Of a stretch of DNA of 64,000 nucleotides, positions 35,517 to 44,652 are shown in pieces (the stretch's first letter is position 1; the number at the start of each line of letters is the position of its first letter). Source of the stretch: DASUXY01 sp035301985 (GTDB lineage Bacteria; Bacillota; Bacilli; Bacillales; Amphibacillaceae); assembly GCA_035301985.1 (NCBI GenBank), contig DATGTE010000010.1, forward strand, positions 82,422-146,421, written 5' to 3'. The notes beneath the pieces are model-generated. The model did no database searches and was not told the DNA's origin. It saw only the letters and a list, made by a program, of their open reading frames with translations. Position numbers and translations under genes: made by a program.

Positions 35517-36310
35517 TTAAGTACATTTTCCAGTCGGATCACAATCCGGCCAAGTCGTATTTGCTGATTGTGCAAGCTTCATTAAGTAATAGCATTCTTC
35601 ACGATACATATGATTGGCGATGAGTGGAGAGAAAGTACTAAGTACAGTGTTGGAAATTTCCATTTCTTCTAATTCAGCTAAAAACGACCTAAATAAATTC
35701 ATTTTTACTTCGACGTCACTGTTAAATCGTTCGGGGGTCGGGAATGAATCCATGTTTGCGCGTAAATATCCCGTTCATTCGACCGCTTTTAAGTAAAAGT
35801 GGTCAAAGTGTTTAACAAATTGGTTGCTTTTTTCTTTTAATCTTTTTTCGACGCCATCTCATTCATCGTTGATGGCTCCAGCATGACCAGAAGCATCCAC
35901 TAACCATAGCAAATGGTAATGAAGTTCATGGAAAATCGATGGCACTTTTCTTTCAAATAACTCATAATCAGTTGATATTCTTCTAGTTCATTGACCATAT
36001 GATTGATAAATGTCGGCGATAAGTGAATGCCGATATCTCCGGTCAAATGTCTGCGAATGAGGGATAGTTTGAACATTTTTAACTTGTCGGTGACAGCTTC
36101 CACCTGAATCGTAAAGGCGACGACATTGTGATCGGCTAATGATTTTGATTGCTCTAAAAGGTCATCATAGTTTGAAACAAATTCTTTCGCTAATTTTAAA
36201 TCACTTCGTTCGGAAGGATATAATGAGTCATAGATAAATCGGGAATGATTTCCTAATATGCGTAGCCAAAACGAATGTTCAAATGAAGCACTTTTTAACA
36301 GATGAGTCAT
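35517..36310 (-). pseudogene. DUF2935 gene, frameshifted with two in-frame stops
   Basis: The first 136 residues (SFEHSFWLRILGNHSRFIYDSL...) are open from 36310. Around 35945 the frame shifts, and the continuation IFHELHYHLLWLVDASGHAG then reads through two TGA codons (35859-35861 and 35775-35777) before the last 78 residues down to 35517. Joined, the parts give a protein of about 265 residues, the usual DUF2935 length. DUF2935 proteins of bacilli are paired four-helix metal-binding-like domains of unknown function. Three separate lesions show that the gene is dead. Confidence 0.85.
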
Positions 36311-36560
36311 TAATAGCCTCCTTTTGATTGTTCATCTATGCATAGGTATGCCGTAGACACCAAAAAAAAGACTACCTCGGTCATGTTTACGGAAATTCAA
36401 TGCACCGTTTGTGAAACATTGATTCATTCATATCGATAAAAATCAAGGACTGTTTACCTAAGTCTATCGAATGAATTTGTACAACCCTCTTCTTTTTAGA
36501 AAATGTCAAACATATCATTTACATAACGGAAGTAATTTGTTACAAGGGAGGTGAAAGTAG

Positions 36561-38213
36561 ATGATCAATAAGCATCGCTTAATGAAGTATTATTTTATTC
36601 TATTCATCGCTTTGCTTATCTTATTACCGTTTTCTCAGTCGGAACATCAGTTATCTGTCGATGCTTCCAGTAAATCAGCAACAGAGGAGCGTGGAAAAAC
36701 CTCTTTAGAGGAAATCGAGCTCGAACAATTACGCAAAGAAAAACTCATTGATGAAGCGGATTTACAACGAAAAAAAGAAGCTCTATTAGATGAAATCGGC
36801 TTTGATGAACTTGATGAAGATGCTTCATTAGAGGAAAAAATCGACACTATTTTGCAGTCTGAACGTCTTGACGGGGCATTAGCAGGTATAAGCATTCGCA
36901 ATGCCCACACATCTGAACGCTTGTACTCGCATGTTGGAGACGTTCGCCTACATCCGGCTTCAAATATGAAAGTATTGACGAGTGTAGCGGCGTTGGACGT
37001 ACTTGGAGAAGATTATCAGTTTACAACAGAAGTGTTAACAGATGGAAAATTAGCAGGAAAAGTATTACAAGGAAATGTATATTTAAAAGGAAAAGGAGAT
37101 CCAACGTTAGTAAAAGAAGATTTTGTTCAGTTTGCCAAAGATTTAAAAGCGCAAGGTATTCATAAGATTAACGGTGATTTAATTGGTGATGACCAATGGT
37201 ATGATGATATCCGCTTGTCTCAAGATGTACCTTGGTCGGACGAGGCGTACTATTATGGTGCTCAAGTGTCCGCATTAACGATGTCACCGAATGACGACTA
37301 CGATACAGGATCCGTTATCGTTGAAGTCCATCCAGGCCCCAAGGTCGGTGAAAAATCACATGTAAAGCTCGTACCAGAGACGGATACGATAACGATTATA
37401 AATCGTACAGAAACGGTTGGTAAAGACGATGCAAGAAAGATTACCATCGATCGACAGCACGGAACGAATACAATGATTATTGAAGGACAGATTCCTTTAA
37501 AAGGGTCAGAAACAAGGGTTTGGCGCTCGGTTTGGGATCCAACTCAATATGCTCTCGATGTTTTTAAAAAGGCATTAGAAGAAAACGGTATTCAATGGAT
37601 TGGAACATCGACACAACGAGCAGCTGTTACACCAGAAAAGGCAACGGTCTTAACGTCTAAAAAATCCATTCCTTTGAAAGAGTTACTCATTCCTTTCATG
37701 AAATTGAGTAATAATGGAATCGGAGAAATATTGACAAAAGAAATGGGGCAAGTCGTCTATGGTGAAGGGAGTTGGGACAAAGGTTTGCAAGTCATTGAAG
37801 AGGTCATCGATGATATTGGGGTCGATGTCAATACGGTTTTTCTTCGTGATGGTTCAGGTATTTCAGATAAAAATTTACTTCCAGCGGACGAGCTTTCTCT
37901 GCTCCTCGTTAAAGTTCAGGATCAAAGTTGGTTCCCCGTTTTTCAAAACTCGTTACCTGTAGCAGGTGAACCTGACCGACTAATCGGAGGTACACTGCGC
38001 AATCGCATGACCGATGATTCGACGAAAGGGAATGTCAAGGCGAAAACAGGTTCCTTGACAGGTGTTTCGGCATTATCCGGATATGTGACATCAAAAGATG
38101 GCGAAGAATTAACTTTTTCATTGATTTTCAATCATTATGTCGGAGGTTCTGTCACAGCCATTGAAGATGTCATCGCCACCGTACTCGCAGAACATGAGTT
38201 CAATGAAGAGTGA
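36561..38213 (+). CDS. dacC: D-alanyl-D-alanine carboxypeptidase/endopeptidase, PBP4 class (DacC-like)
   Basis: A 550-residue class C low-molecular-weight penicillin-binding protein that trims or cleaves peptidoglycan peptides outside the membrane. It has an N-terminal signal/anchor segment (about 10-28) and a Glu/Lys-rich stretch (about 45-90). The three catalytic motifs follow: S134-N-M-K137, S383-N-N385 and K495-T-G497. The large spacing between the first two motifs is diagnostic of this class. The acidic, charged N-terminal stretch is longer than in B. subtilis DacC. Confidence 0.92.
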   Translation: MINKHRLMKYYFILFIALLILLPFSQSEHQLSVDASSKSATEERGKTSLEEIELEQLRKEKLIDEADLQRKKEALLDEIGFDELDEDASLEEKIDTILQSERLDGALAGISIRNAHTSERLYSHVGDVRLHPASNMKVLTSVAALDVLGEDYQFTTEVLTDGKLAGKVLQGNVYLKGKGDPTLVKEDFVQFAKDLKAQGIHKINGDLIGDDQWYDDIRLSQDVPWSDEAYYYGAQVSALTMSPNDDYDTGSVIVEVHPGPKVGEKSHVKLVPETDTITIINRTETVGKDDARKITIDRQHGTNTMIIEGQIPLKGSETRVWRSVWDPTQYALDVFKKALEENGIQWIGTSTQRAAVTPEKATVLTSKKSIPLKELLIPFMKLSNNGIGEILTKEMGQVVYGEGSWDKGLQVIEEVIDDIGVDVNTVFLRDGSGISDKNLLPADELSLLLVKVQDQSWFPVFQNSLPVAGEPDRLIGGTLRNRMTDDSTKGNVKAKTGSLTGVSALSGYVTSKDGEELTFSLIFNHYVGGSVTAIEDVIATVLAEHEFNEE

Positions 38214-38269
38214 CAATGAGTGGGGAAACTGGTTATGAATGACTCATTTTCCTGAAGTGCTAGGATCAC

Positions 38270-38303
38270 ATTGAGCTGTCCTTCATCAATAGGGCAGTTC
38301 AAT
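38270..38303. terminator. Bidirectional terminator between dacC and the thermonuclease gene
   Basis: ATTGAGCTGtCC pairs with GGgCAGTTCAAT between two convergent genes; a T-rich run on the plus side is weak. Confidence 0.55.
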
Positions 38304-38350
38304 GTTTTAGCCGTATTTCCCTAGTGACGCTTCTCAATGAACACGTATAA

Positions 38351-38959
38351 CTATTCCATGTCATTAACAACCGACATATCGAACCCATTTTCCGTGACAT
38401 ATCCGGGAATGCTCCATATGCCGACTCCGCTATCTTTTGCTTTGTGTTCAGCTTCTCGAAACTCATCTACATATTTCGTGTTCGGTGGAAATACGTAAGC
38501 GACCCTGGCATATCCTTTTTCAATCATAGACTTGTTAAAGTTCTCATCATTGATCCATAGATAACCTAATAATCTACCATATTGATCACGTTGAGGATTT
38601 CCTTTTTCTAAAGTGACTGTTTGACCTTGTTTTAATCTTTGTTTAGCAAACGCAGCTGCTTCAGGACCAAACTTTTGTACGGGTTCTCTTGGAGAGACAC
38701 TTTCAGGTGTGTCAATTAATAATAAGCGGACACGTTCTTCTTCACCTTCCGACGTCGTAACGAGCACAGTATCTCCGTCGATGACCCTAGAAATAATAAC
38801 GTGGTCGGTTTCGAGTTCATTCGTTTGTTCGCGATTGTCTAACAGTATTTTTTCGTAAAAGAACGATGTTAGGTCTTTAATATGCAATGTTTCCGTGTTT
38901 GTCAAACTAAGGACAATCATCGCGATCATTACCAATAATAATGTGCGTTTTCTTTTCAT
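38351..38959 (-). CDS. Thermonuclease family protein (YncB-like, secreted)
   Basis: A 202-residue protein with an N-terminal hydrophobic signal or anchor (about 5-22) and a staphylococcal-nuclease domain (about 53-190). Family residues are present: DGDT, RLLLIDTPE with the catalytic Arg-Asp pair, FGPEAAAF, and the second Arg in QYGRLLGYLW. It is probably a Ca2+-dependent extracellular or cell-surface nuclease used for DNA scavenging. Confidence 0.9.
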   Translation of the reverse strand: MKRKRTLLLVMIAMIVLSLTNTETLHIKDLTSFFYEKILLDNREQTNELETDHVIISRVIDGDTVLVTTSEGEEERVRLLLIDTPESVSPREPVQKFGPEAAAFAKQRLKQGQTVTLEKGNPQRDQYGRLLGYLWINDENFNKSMIEKGYARVAYVFPPNTKYVDEFREAEHKAKDSGVGIWSIPGYVTENGFDMSVVNDME

Positions 38960-39264
38960 TCAATCAACCTCTGCTTTGATCGGAACTTGAATAATCGAGC
39001 TTTTTCACGTTCTAGATAAACATATTTTAACATTCTTTGGCACAGTGTGATATACCGTTGAATTCTATGTCTATTCGTCAAATTCAAATCATGGAGTACA
39101 GCCACTTTCATCGTCGTTCACAAAGAAAGAGCTGCTTCATAAGTCTATTCTTCACAAAGCATTGATCGGCCAATGTTTTGGATGTTGTTTCTCCTTTTAA
39201 GTTCGCCTCTCTATGCATGATAGAGGTTGTCCTTACCTCAAACAAAACGACATGAATCGTCTGT
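38960..39264. other. Gap between the thermonuclease and mgtE genes
   Basis: About 305 bases without a gene. The only structure noted is a short hairpin CTCTAT-GCATG-ATAGAG near 39211-39227. Confidence 0.5.
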
Positions 39265-40620
39265 TTACATGAATTGTGTTAGAAAAATCGTTGCAATCCC
39301 GAAATAAATAAACAGTGACAAAATGTCATTAATCGTCGTAATGAGAGGTCCAGAGGCGACGGCAGGGTCTACAGTAAATTTATAAAGAATGAGTGGAATA
39401 ATCGTGCCTGCTAACGTTCCGATGATGAGTGTTAAAATGAGTGACAATCCGACTACGAGTCCTAACATAAGATCTCCACGCCATATGTAGGCGATGACCG
39501 TAATGAGGATTCCACAGGTGATCCCAATAATGATTCCGACCCATAATTCGCGCCATAACAGTTTGAATGCTTTTTTACCATTTAAATCTTCTGAAACTAA
39601 CCCTCTAACAACGACGGCTAGTGATTGGGTCCCTGTATTACCCGTCATTCCAGCAATCATCGGCATGAAAAAAGCTAAAGCGACGACTTGTTGCAAAGTG
39701 TCTTCGAAGTAGCTAATGATATTTCCAGAAACGAGTCCGATGAATAACAACAATATAAGCCACGGAAGTCTTCGATAAGCTGCTGTAAAAGGTTTTGTTT
39801 GAAAATCAATTGCTTTACCAGTGGCAGACAATTTCCCAATATCCTCATCTGCCTCTTGGATGACTACGTCTAAAATATCATCAACTGTAATGATCCCGAC
39901 TAAGGTATCGTCATCTTCAACGATGGGCAAGGAAATAAAATTGTAGCGGCTGATTAATTTAGCAACTTCTTCTTGATCGGTATAAACATTTGCTTTCACG
40001 ATACGCTTATACATAATATCCTCGACTGTATCGTCTAATGCTGCTAATAATAAATCTCTATAAGAGATGACGCCGACAAGTCTTTGTTGTTCATCGATCA
40101 CGTATAGATAGTTCAAATATTCGGCAAGCTCTGCAAAATGTTTTAACTTATCGACAGCTTGTCGAACAGTGTATTGTCTCGGAATCCATACATAGCGATT
40201 ATTCATAATGCGTCCAGCTGTTTCCGGAGGGTATTGCATAATGTCTTGGACAACTTGTGATTCGGTCCGCTCCATGTTCGAGATGAGTCCTTCAATTTTT
40301 TCACGGTCTAAATCAGTTAGCAATACAGCGAGGTTATCGTTCTCCATTAAGTCAAATACTTTTGTCGATTTCTCAATGCCTAATGCATGAATGATATCCA
40401 GTTGTTCTTCTTGATTTAATTCTTGGATGAGTTTCGTGAGCTGGAGAAGGGTTAAATAAAGTAAAAATTTATGACGATGTTTGCTTGGTAAATGATAATA
40501 TTGTTGGGCGAGATCATATGGATGTAATTCGTTAATGATTTGTTGAAAATCGCCCTTTTTTCCCTCTTTAAGAAGTTGAATGATTTTAGTTGTTAATTCA
40601 TTAGCTGTTGAGTAACGCAT
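39265..40620 (-). CDS. mgtE: Magnesium transporter MgtE
   Basis: A 451-residue MgtE, the same length as the B. subtilis protein. An N-terminal MgtE_N helical domain (about 20-125), two CBS domains (about 130-255) that sense intracellular Mg2+, a connecting helix, and a five-helix membrane domain with the selectivity region GNTGTQSLAVVVRG follow in order. The ATG at 40620 has an AGAGGTG site; the frame is open upstream to 40719, but that part is not conserved. No M-box riboswitch was recognised upstream, although this gene carries one in some bacilli. Confidence 0.93.
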   Translation of the reverse strand: MRYSTANELTTKIIQLLKEGKKGDFQQIINELHPYDLAQQYYHLPSKHRHKFLLYLTLLQLTKLIQELNQEEQLDIIHALGIEKSTKVFDLMENDNLAVLLTDLDREKIEGLISNMERTESQVVQDIMQYPPETAGRIMNNRYVWIPRQYTVRQAVDKLKHFAELAEYLNYLYVIDEQQRLVGVISYRDLLLAALDDTVEDIMYKRIVKANVYTDQEEVAKLISRYNFISLPIVEDDDTLVGIITVDDILDVVIQEADEDIGKLSATGKAIDFQTKPFTAAYRRLPWLILLLFIGLVSGNIISYFEDTLQQVVALAFFMPMIAGMTGNTGTQSLAVVVRGLVSEDLNGKKAFKLLWRELWVGIIIGITCGILITVIAYIWRGDLMLGLVVGLSLILTLIIGTLAGTIIPLILYKFTVDPAVASGPLITTINDILSLFIYFGIATIFLTQFM

Positions 40621-40835
40621 AAGAGCACCTCTTTTAATAACATACACATCATTAGCTTTCCAAAAAGGGAAATAAATATGAATGATATAGAAAGGTGGCG
40701 TTGTGGCTAAGGGTGTCATCTTGTGAAGTATATCACGTAAATGAAATAGCTATTTGCTAAACATCGTGTCACTCCAATAAGATTCTTTACGACGGATGAC
40801 AAAAATGATGGATGTAAATCATGGACATGAATAAA

Positions 40836-41489
40836 TTACCAGATCAGCATTTTATTTTTACGATTAAAGCTTTCCAAGCTATGTGCCAAGAAAAATTGTG
40901 CACTGTAGTAAATGAATACCACGATCGGCTCGACATAATCTATCGATGTTATACATGTATCCCATATGGCCATAGAACTTGCAATGACCCATAATAGACT
41001 AGCGAGAATAGCCCACGTATTACCGGTCATCGTTGCAACCAAAGCCATAACTATAAGAACGACAAGATAGAGTAAAATGGTGAGTGTGAAAAGATTACTT
41101 TCGTTTAGATAGAGGTTATGTAGGAGCAAGTTACCGAACCACAGTCCATAGATGATGAATGGTAAGGTCATGATTAAGCGTTTTCTCGAATACGTCCATT
41201 TCGTTAAAAAACCAGTGGTATACAATATATGCCCGATTAAAAATGACAAAACACCAATCCCCCATTGATGTGACGTAGCATTTCCGATCATGCCAAACAC
41301 AAGACCAACAGGGATAAGCCAATGGATAGCGGATTTTTTATGTGGTAATTTTCGTAAGGAATAGATGATAATCATCAGAATGGGAATCAGCTTAAAAAGC
41401 ATATTTAAAATAAATGGCTCTGGGGGAACGATGAATACATAAACAACTCCCATAGCGAAAATGAGAATCGGAAGTCGGTAAAGGACCAA
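40836..41489 (-). CDS. YhhN-family (lysoplasmalogenase-like) membrane protein
   Basis: A 217-residue protein with about eight transmembrane helices. The central FLIGHILYTTGF segment matches the YhhN/TMEM86 family, some of whose members hydrolyse lysoplasmalogen. The usual acidic residue of the FSxxGD motif appears replaced (GMIGNATSH), so activity is uncertain. The TTG at 41489 is preceded by AAAGAGGAG at good distance; an upstream in-frame ATG at 41522 would place that site inside the gene. Confidence 0.7.
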   Translation of the reverse strand: MVLYRLPILIFAMGVVYVFIVPPEPFILNMLFKLIPILMIIIYSLRKLPHKKSAIHWLIPVGLVFGMIGNATSHQWGIGVLSFLIGHILYTTGFLTKWTYSRKRLIMTLPFIIYGLWFGNLLLHNLYLNESNLFTLTILLYLVVLIVMALVATMTGNTWAILASLLWVIASSMAIWDTCITSIDYVEPIVVFIYYSAQFFLAHSLESFNRKNKMLIW

Positions 41490-41782
41490 TGAGATCACTC
41501 CTCTTTGGGGTAATGATAGCATAAATATTTTATTTCATACAACGATTATTGTAACGATCGTGGTGATTGGATGAGGCAGGAAGAAATGAAAAACTTTCTA
41601 GTCATTATTCATTTTAGTGAGAAGATTCATAGAAAAAAAACGACAATATGTGACAGATTCCGAAAAATTATGTAATCTATAGGTAGGTGCAAACGATAGG
41701 CACATGTTTTGATCATCCATGGATGAGGAGAGCTTCCACTCAATGAGGATGTGATCACCGAATACATAAGGGGGTATAATCT

Positions 41783-43066
41783 ATGAATATACAACAATTA
41801 TATCAAGAAAAATTACGAACAGCAGAGGAAGCCGTTCAAAGTATTCAAGCAAATGAAGACATCATTACTCCAATTCTCGCAGGAGCACCACATACTTTGA
41901 TGAAAGCATTGGAAATGCATGATGGTTTAGAAGGAAATCGTCTTTATCAAATGTTTTTAACGCGTGAACTCGTTGATGTTGCACCGGAAAAGTTAAAAAT
42001 TATTAGTATGTTTATGGGTGCCTATGAACGAAAAGCTTTTCAACAAGGGAAGATCGATTTGTTACCGAATCATTTTTCGGATACGGCAAAATTGCTCAAA
42101 CAATTTACGGACAATCGCGTAATTATGACAACGGTTTCTCCGATGGATGAAAACGGTTATTTTTCCATGGGGACCAATTGTGATAATACAGCAGGTTTGA
42201 TCCCAACAGCGAATCGGGTATTACTCGAAGTCAATAAACATATGCCGCGGACATATGGCCAAAATCAAATTCATATCTCTGAAGTAGATTATTTGATTGA
42301 AAATGACGAGCCGATTCCGAATGTACCTTCTCCAAAACCAACCGAAAAGGATCGAATCATCGGTCGCCATGTAGCGAGTCTTATTCAAGATGGGGATACG
42401 GTACAAGTTGGTTTCGGATCGATTCCGGGTGCAGTAATCGAACATTTAAAATCGTATCGAAATTTGACAATCCATACGGAAATGATTCCAGATGGAGTGG
42501 TCGATTTATATGAAGGTGGAGCCGTAACGAATGAAAATAATCCATTTAAAAAGGGTAAATTGACAGCAACGTTTGCTTTTGGCTCTCAAAGACTCTACGA
42601 TTTCCTTCACGAGAATGAAGATGTGTATATGCTAACCGTTGATCAATCGAATGATGTACGCAAACTAGGGCAAATTGACAACTTAGTTGCGATTAATGCT
42701 GGTGTAGAAATTGATTTTCTAGGCCAAGTGAATTCAGAAATGATTGGGGACACGTATTGGTCATCTTCAGGAGGGCAAGGAGAGTTCTTTCTCGCTTCTC
42801 ATTTATCAGAAGGTGGAAGAGGTATATTATGCTTAGAATCGACAACGAAAAATGATACCATTTCAAAAATCGTTCCGAAATTAAATGCTGGAACCCCCGT
42901 AACAACCTCAAAAAATGATATTGATTATGTCGTTACTGAATATGGAATTGCGAGGTTGCGCGGAAAGACCATTCGCGAGCGCACAAAGGAATTGATTCGG
43001 ATCGCTCATCCAAAATTCAGGGACGAATTGACCTTTGAAGCGAAAAAGATGGGCTACTTACTATAA
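41783..43066 (+). CDS. Acetyl-CoA hydrolase/transferase family CoA-transferase
   Basis: A 427-residue class I-like CoA-transferase of the acetyl-CoA hydrolase/4-hydroxybutyrate CoA-transferase family (COG0427). Typical features are VQVGFGSIPGAV, the glutamate region INAGVEIDFLGQVNSE, which holds the catalytic Glu forming the glutamyl-CoA intermediate, and YVVTEYGIARLRG near the C-terminus. The acceptor acid (acetate, butyrate, 4-hydroxybutyrate or another) cannot be set from sequence. It is a single gene with a GGGGG ribosome binding site. Confidence 0.87.
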   Translation: MNIQQLYQEKLRTAEEAVQSIQANEDIITPILAGAPHTLMKALEMHDGLEGNRLYQMFLTRELVDVAPEKLKIISMFMGAYERKAFQQGKIDLLPNHFSDTAKLLKQFTDNRVIMTTVSPMDENGYFSMGTNCDNTAGLIPTANRVLLEVNKHMPRTYGQNQIHISEVDYLIENDEPIPNVPSPKPTEKDRIIGRHVASLIQDGDTVQVGFGSIPGAVIEHLKSYRNLTIHTEMIPDGVVDLYEGGAVTNENNPFKKGKLTATFAFGSQRLYDFLHENEDVYMLTVDQSNDVRKLGQIDNLVAINAGVEIDFLGQVNSEMIGDTYWSSSGGQGEFFLASHLSEGGRGILCLESTTKNDTISKIVPKLNAGTPVTTSKNDIDYVVTEYGIARLRGKTIRERTKELIRIAHPKFRDELTFEAKKMGYLL

Positions 43067-43612
43067 AAAGTGATCACAGTTTTTTAGAGTATGTTTTCTA
43101 TGTAACGGTCATTGAACAACGTGTGGCTATTTTGTAACCGTTTCAAAAAGGCTCATTTTCATCAGACAGAGCGATCATTTCATTGTGTAAGTTGATCTGT
43201 CAGATAGAAATCTATGGCGCCTTCCGAGCTATTCATGTAAGACTGGCTGTTCGGATTGATTGAAGTGACATTGTTCAAAGGAATAGAGTATCAGGTCATT
43301 ACGTTGTATCTCGTTTGTTACACCGATCATTGAATGACAGGGGATGCTGAAAAACTAGGTATCGATATCGATGCCTAGTTTTTTGTTAAGATAGACTTAT
43401 ATGTAAGAGGAAGAAGTGTAGGAAAGATGTTCTCAAAGGTGATGATTATGTACCGGATGAGATTCTCGTGTTGTCCATATGGCGTACAGAAGGTCATTAC
43501 TTCGCATTGATTGTATGAGCTGTGACGATTCAATATCGATTGGGTCATTCCTATATGAGTAGGAATGATTCTATCAATGAAAAATTTTTTCAATTATAGA
43601 GGAGGAAATGAG
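43067..43612. other. Gap between the CoA-transferase and macrodomain genes
   Basis: About 545 bases. It holds a terminator-like palindrome at 43351-43384 (AAAACTAGGTATCGAT with ATCGATGCCTAGTTTT, then T). From about 43439 a short open stretch (DDYVPDEILVLSIWRTEGHYFALIV, stop at 43519) may be the end of a lost gene. No family was recognised. Confidence 0.5.
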
Positions 43613-44167
43613 ATGCAAGTCGAAATAAATGGAAACGTTCTCAAGCTGATGACAGGTGATCTAACGAAGCAAGATACGGATATCATTGTGAATGCGGCGA
43701 ATGGTTCGCTCTTAGGTGGTGGGGGTGTCGATGGGGCGATTCATCGTGCTGCTGGAAAGGAATTAGTTGAAGCATGTAAACGTATACGGAAAGATCAATT
43801 AAACAGCGCATATTTGCCGACGGGTGAAGCGGTCATTACAAAAGGTTACAATTTATCTGCACGCTACGTGATTCATACGGTAGGTCCAGTGTGGAAAGAA
43901 AATGCAGAACAAGTTGATCAACTGCTCGCCAATTCCTATCAAAATTCTTTACAATTAGCGCTAGACAATGGAGCGCAAAGCATTTCTTTTCCATCCATAT
44001 CAACAGGAGCTTACCGTTTTCCAGTTGATCAAGCTGCCACAATTGCCCTAACGACAATTATCGAATTTTTACAACAGAATCACTTTGGTACAGTTGTCCT
44101 TACATTGTTTTCAGCATCTGATTATGCGGCATATGAAGCAGCACTCAAACATCTTCTTCAACAGTAA
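43613..44167 (+). CDS. Macrodomain protein, O-acetyl-ADP-ribose deacetylase (YmdB-like)
   Basis: A 184-residue macrodomain of the MacroD/YmdB group. It shows the ADP-ribose pocket motifs NAANGSLLGGGGVDGAIH and the FPSISTGAYRFP loop. Family members remove ADP-ribose from acidic residues or hydrolyse O-acetyl-ADP-ribose. The ATG at 43613 has a GAGGAGG site; the open frame upstream lacks one. It is a single gene with about 250 bases to the next. Confidence 0.92.
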   Translation: MQVEINGNVLKLMTGDLTKQDTDIIVNAANGSLLGGGGVDGAIHRAAGKELVEACKRIRKDQLNSAYLPTGEAVITKGYNLSARYVIHTVGPVWKENAEQVDQLLANSYQNSLQLALDNGAQSISFPSISTGAYRFPVDQAATIALTTIIEFLQQNHFGTVVLTLFSASDYAAYEAALKHLLQQ

Positions 44168-44416
44168 ATAATCTTTCCTCAAGCAGTTAAATCAGACGTA
44201 CAAATCTGTGTGGATACATGGAATAGTACTTCATCCCTCTGGGGGAAGGTAATCGTACGGTTATGGTTACGGCGTTTTGAGCTGTCCATTTTATATCCCT
44301 TTGTAGGTAGAGGTAGTCCATAGGTTTACGACCCGCACGTTGCATCGTACGTCACGCATACAAGTTGAAAAGTGAAAGAATAGGTGTATAACATTTCATG
44401 AAAGGAGAGATGGCGT

Positions 44417-44650
44417 GTGAAAAAGGATGAAGGAAACTATGTAAATATATGGGGGGATCACGTCAACATTCGGGATCTAGGCATTTCTATGACTCTTTGC
44501 GTGATTCTTTCCTTGGTCGGTTTTATGTGGGCTCCGGGCGATATAGAACCACTGATCACAGGACTTGCTGGTGGAATTGTCGGTTTTATGATAAGCAGTA
44601 TCATCATTAGGCCAAAACGAAATATCATCGAAATCGGAGAGGAGGAGTAA
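44417..44650 (+). CDS. Small membrane protein, putative partner of the TctA-like permease
   Basis: A 77-residue protein with two transmembrane helices (about 22-40 and 45-63), starting GTG with AAAGGAGAG. It ends 2 bases before the TctA-like gene, so the two are coupled. The position is that of TctB, but TctB proteins usually have four helices and about 150 residues; this may be a minimal version or an unrelated accessory subunit. Function is inferred from context only. Confidence 0.65.
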   Translation: MKKDEGNYVNIWGDHVNIRDLGISMTLCVILSLVGFMWAPGDIEPLITGLAGGIVGFMISSIIIRPKRNIIEIGEEE

Positions 44651-44652
44651 GG

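Noticed and set aside
40621..40740. M-box magnesium riboswitch upstream of mgtE
   Set aside because: The conserved M-box core sequences were not found on the minus strand.
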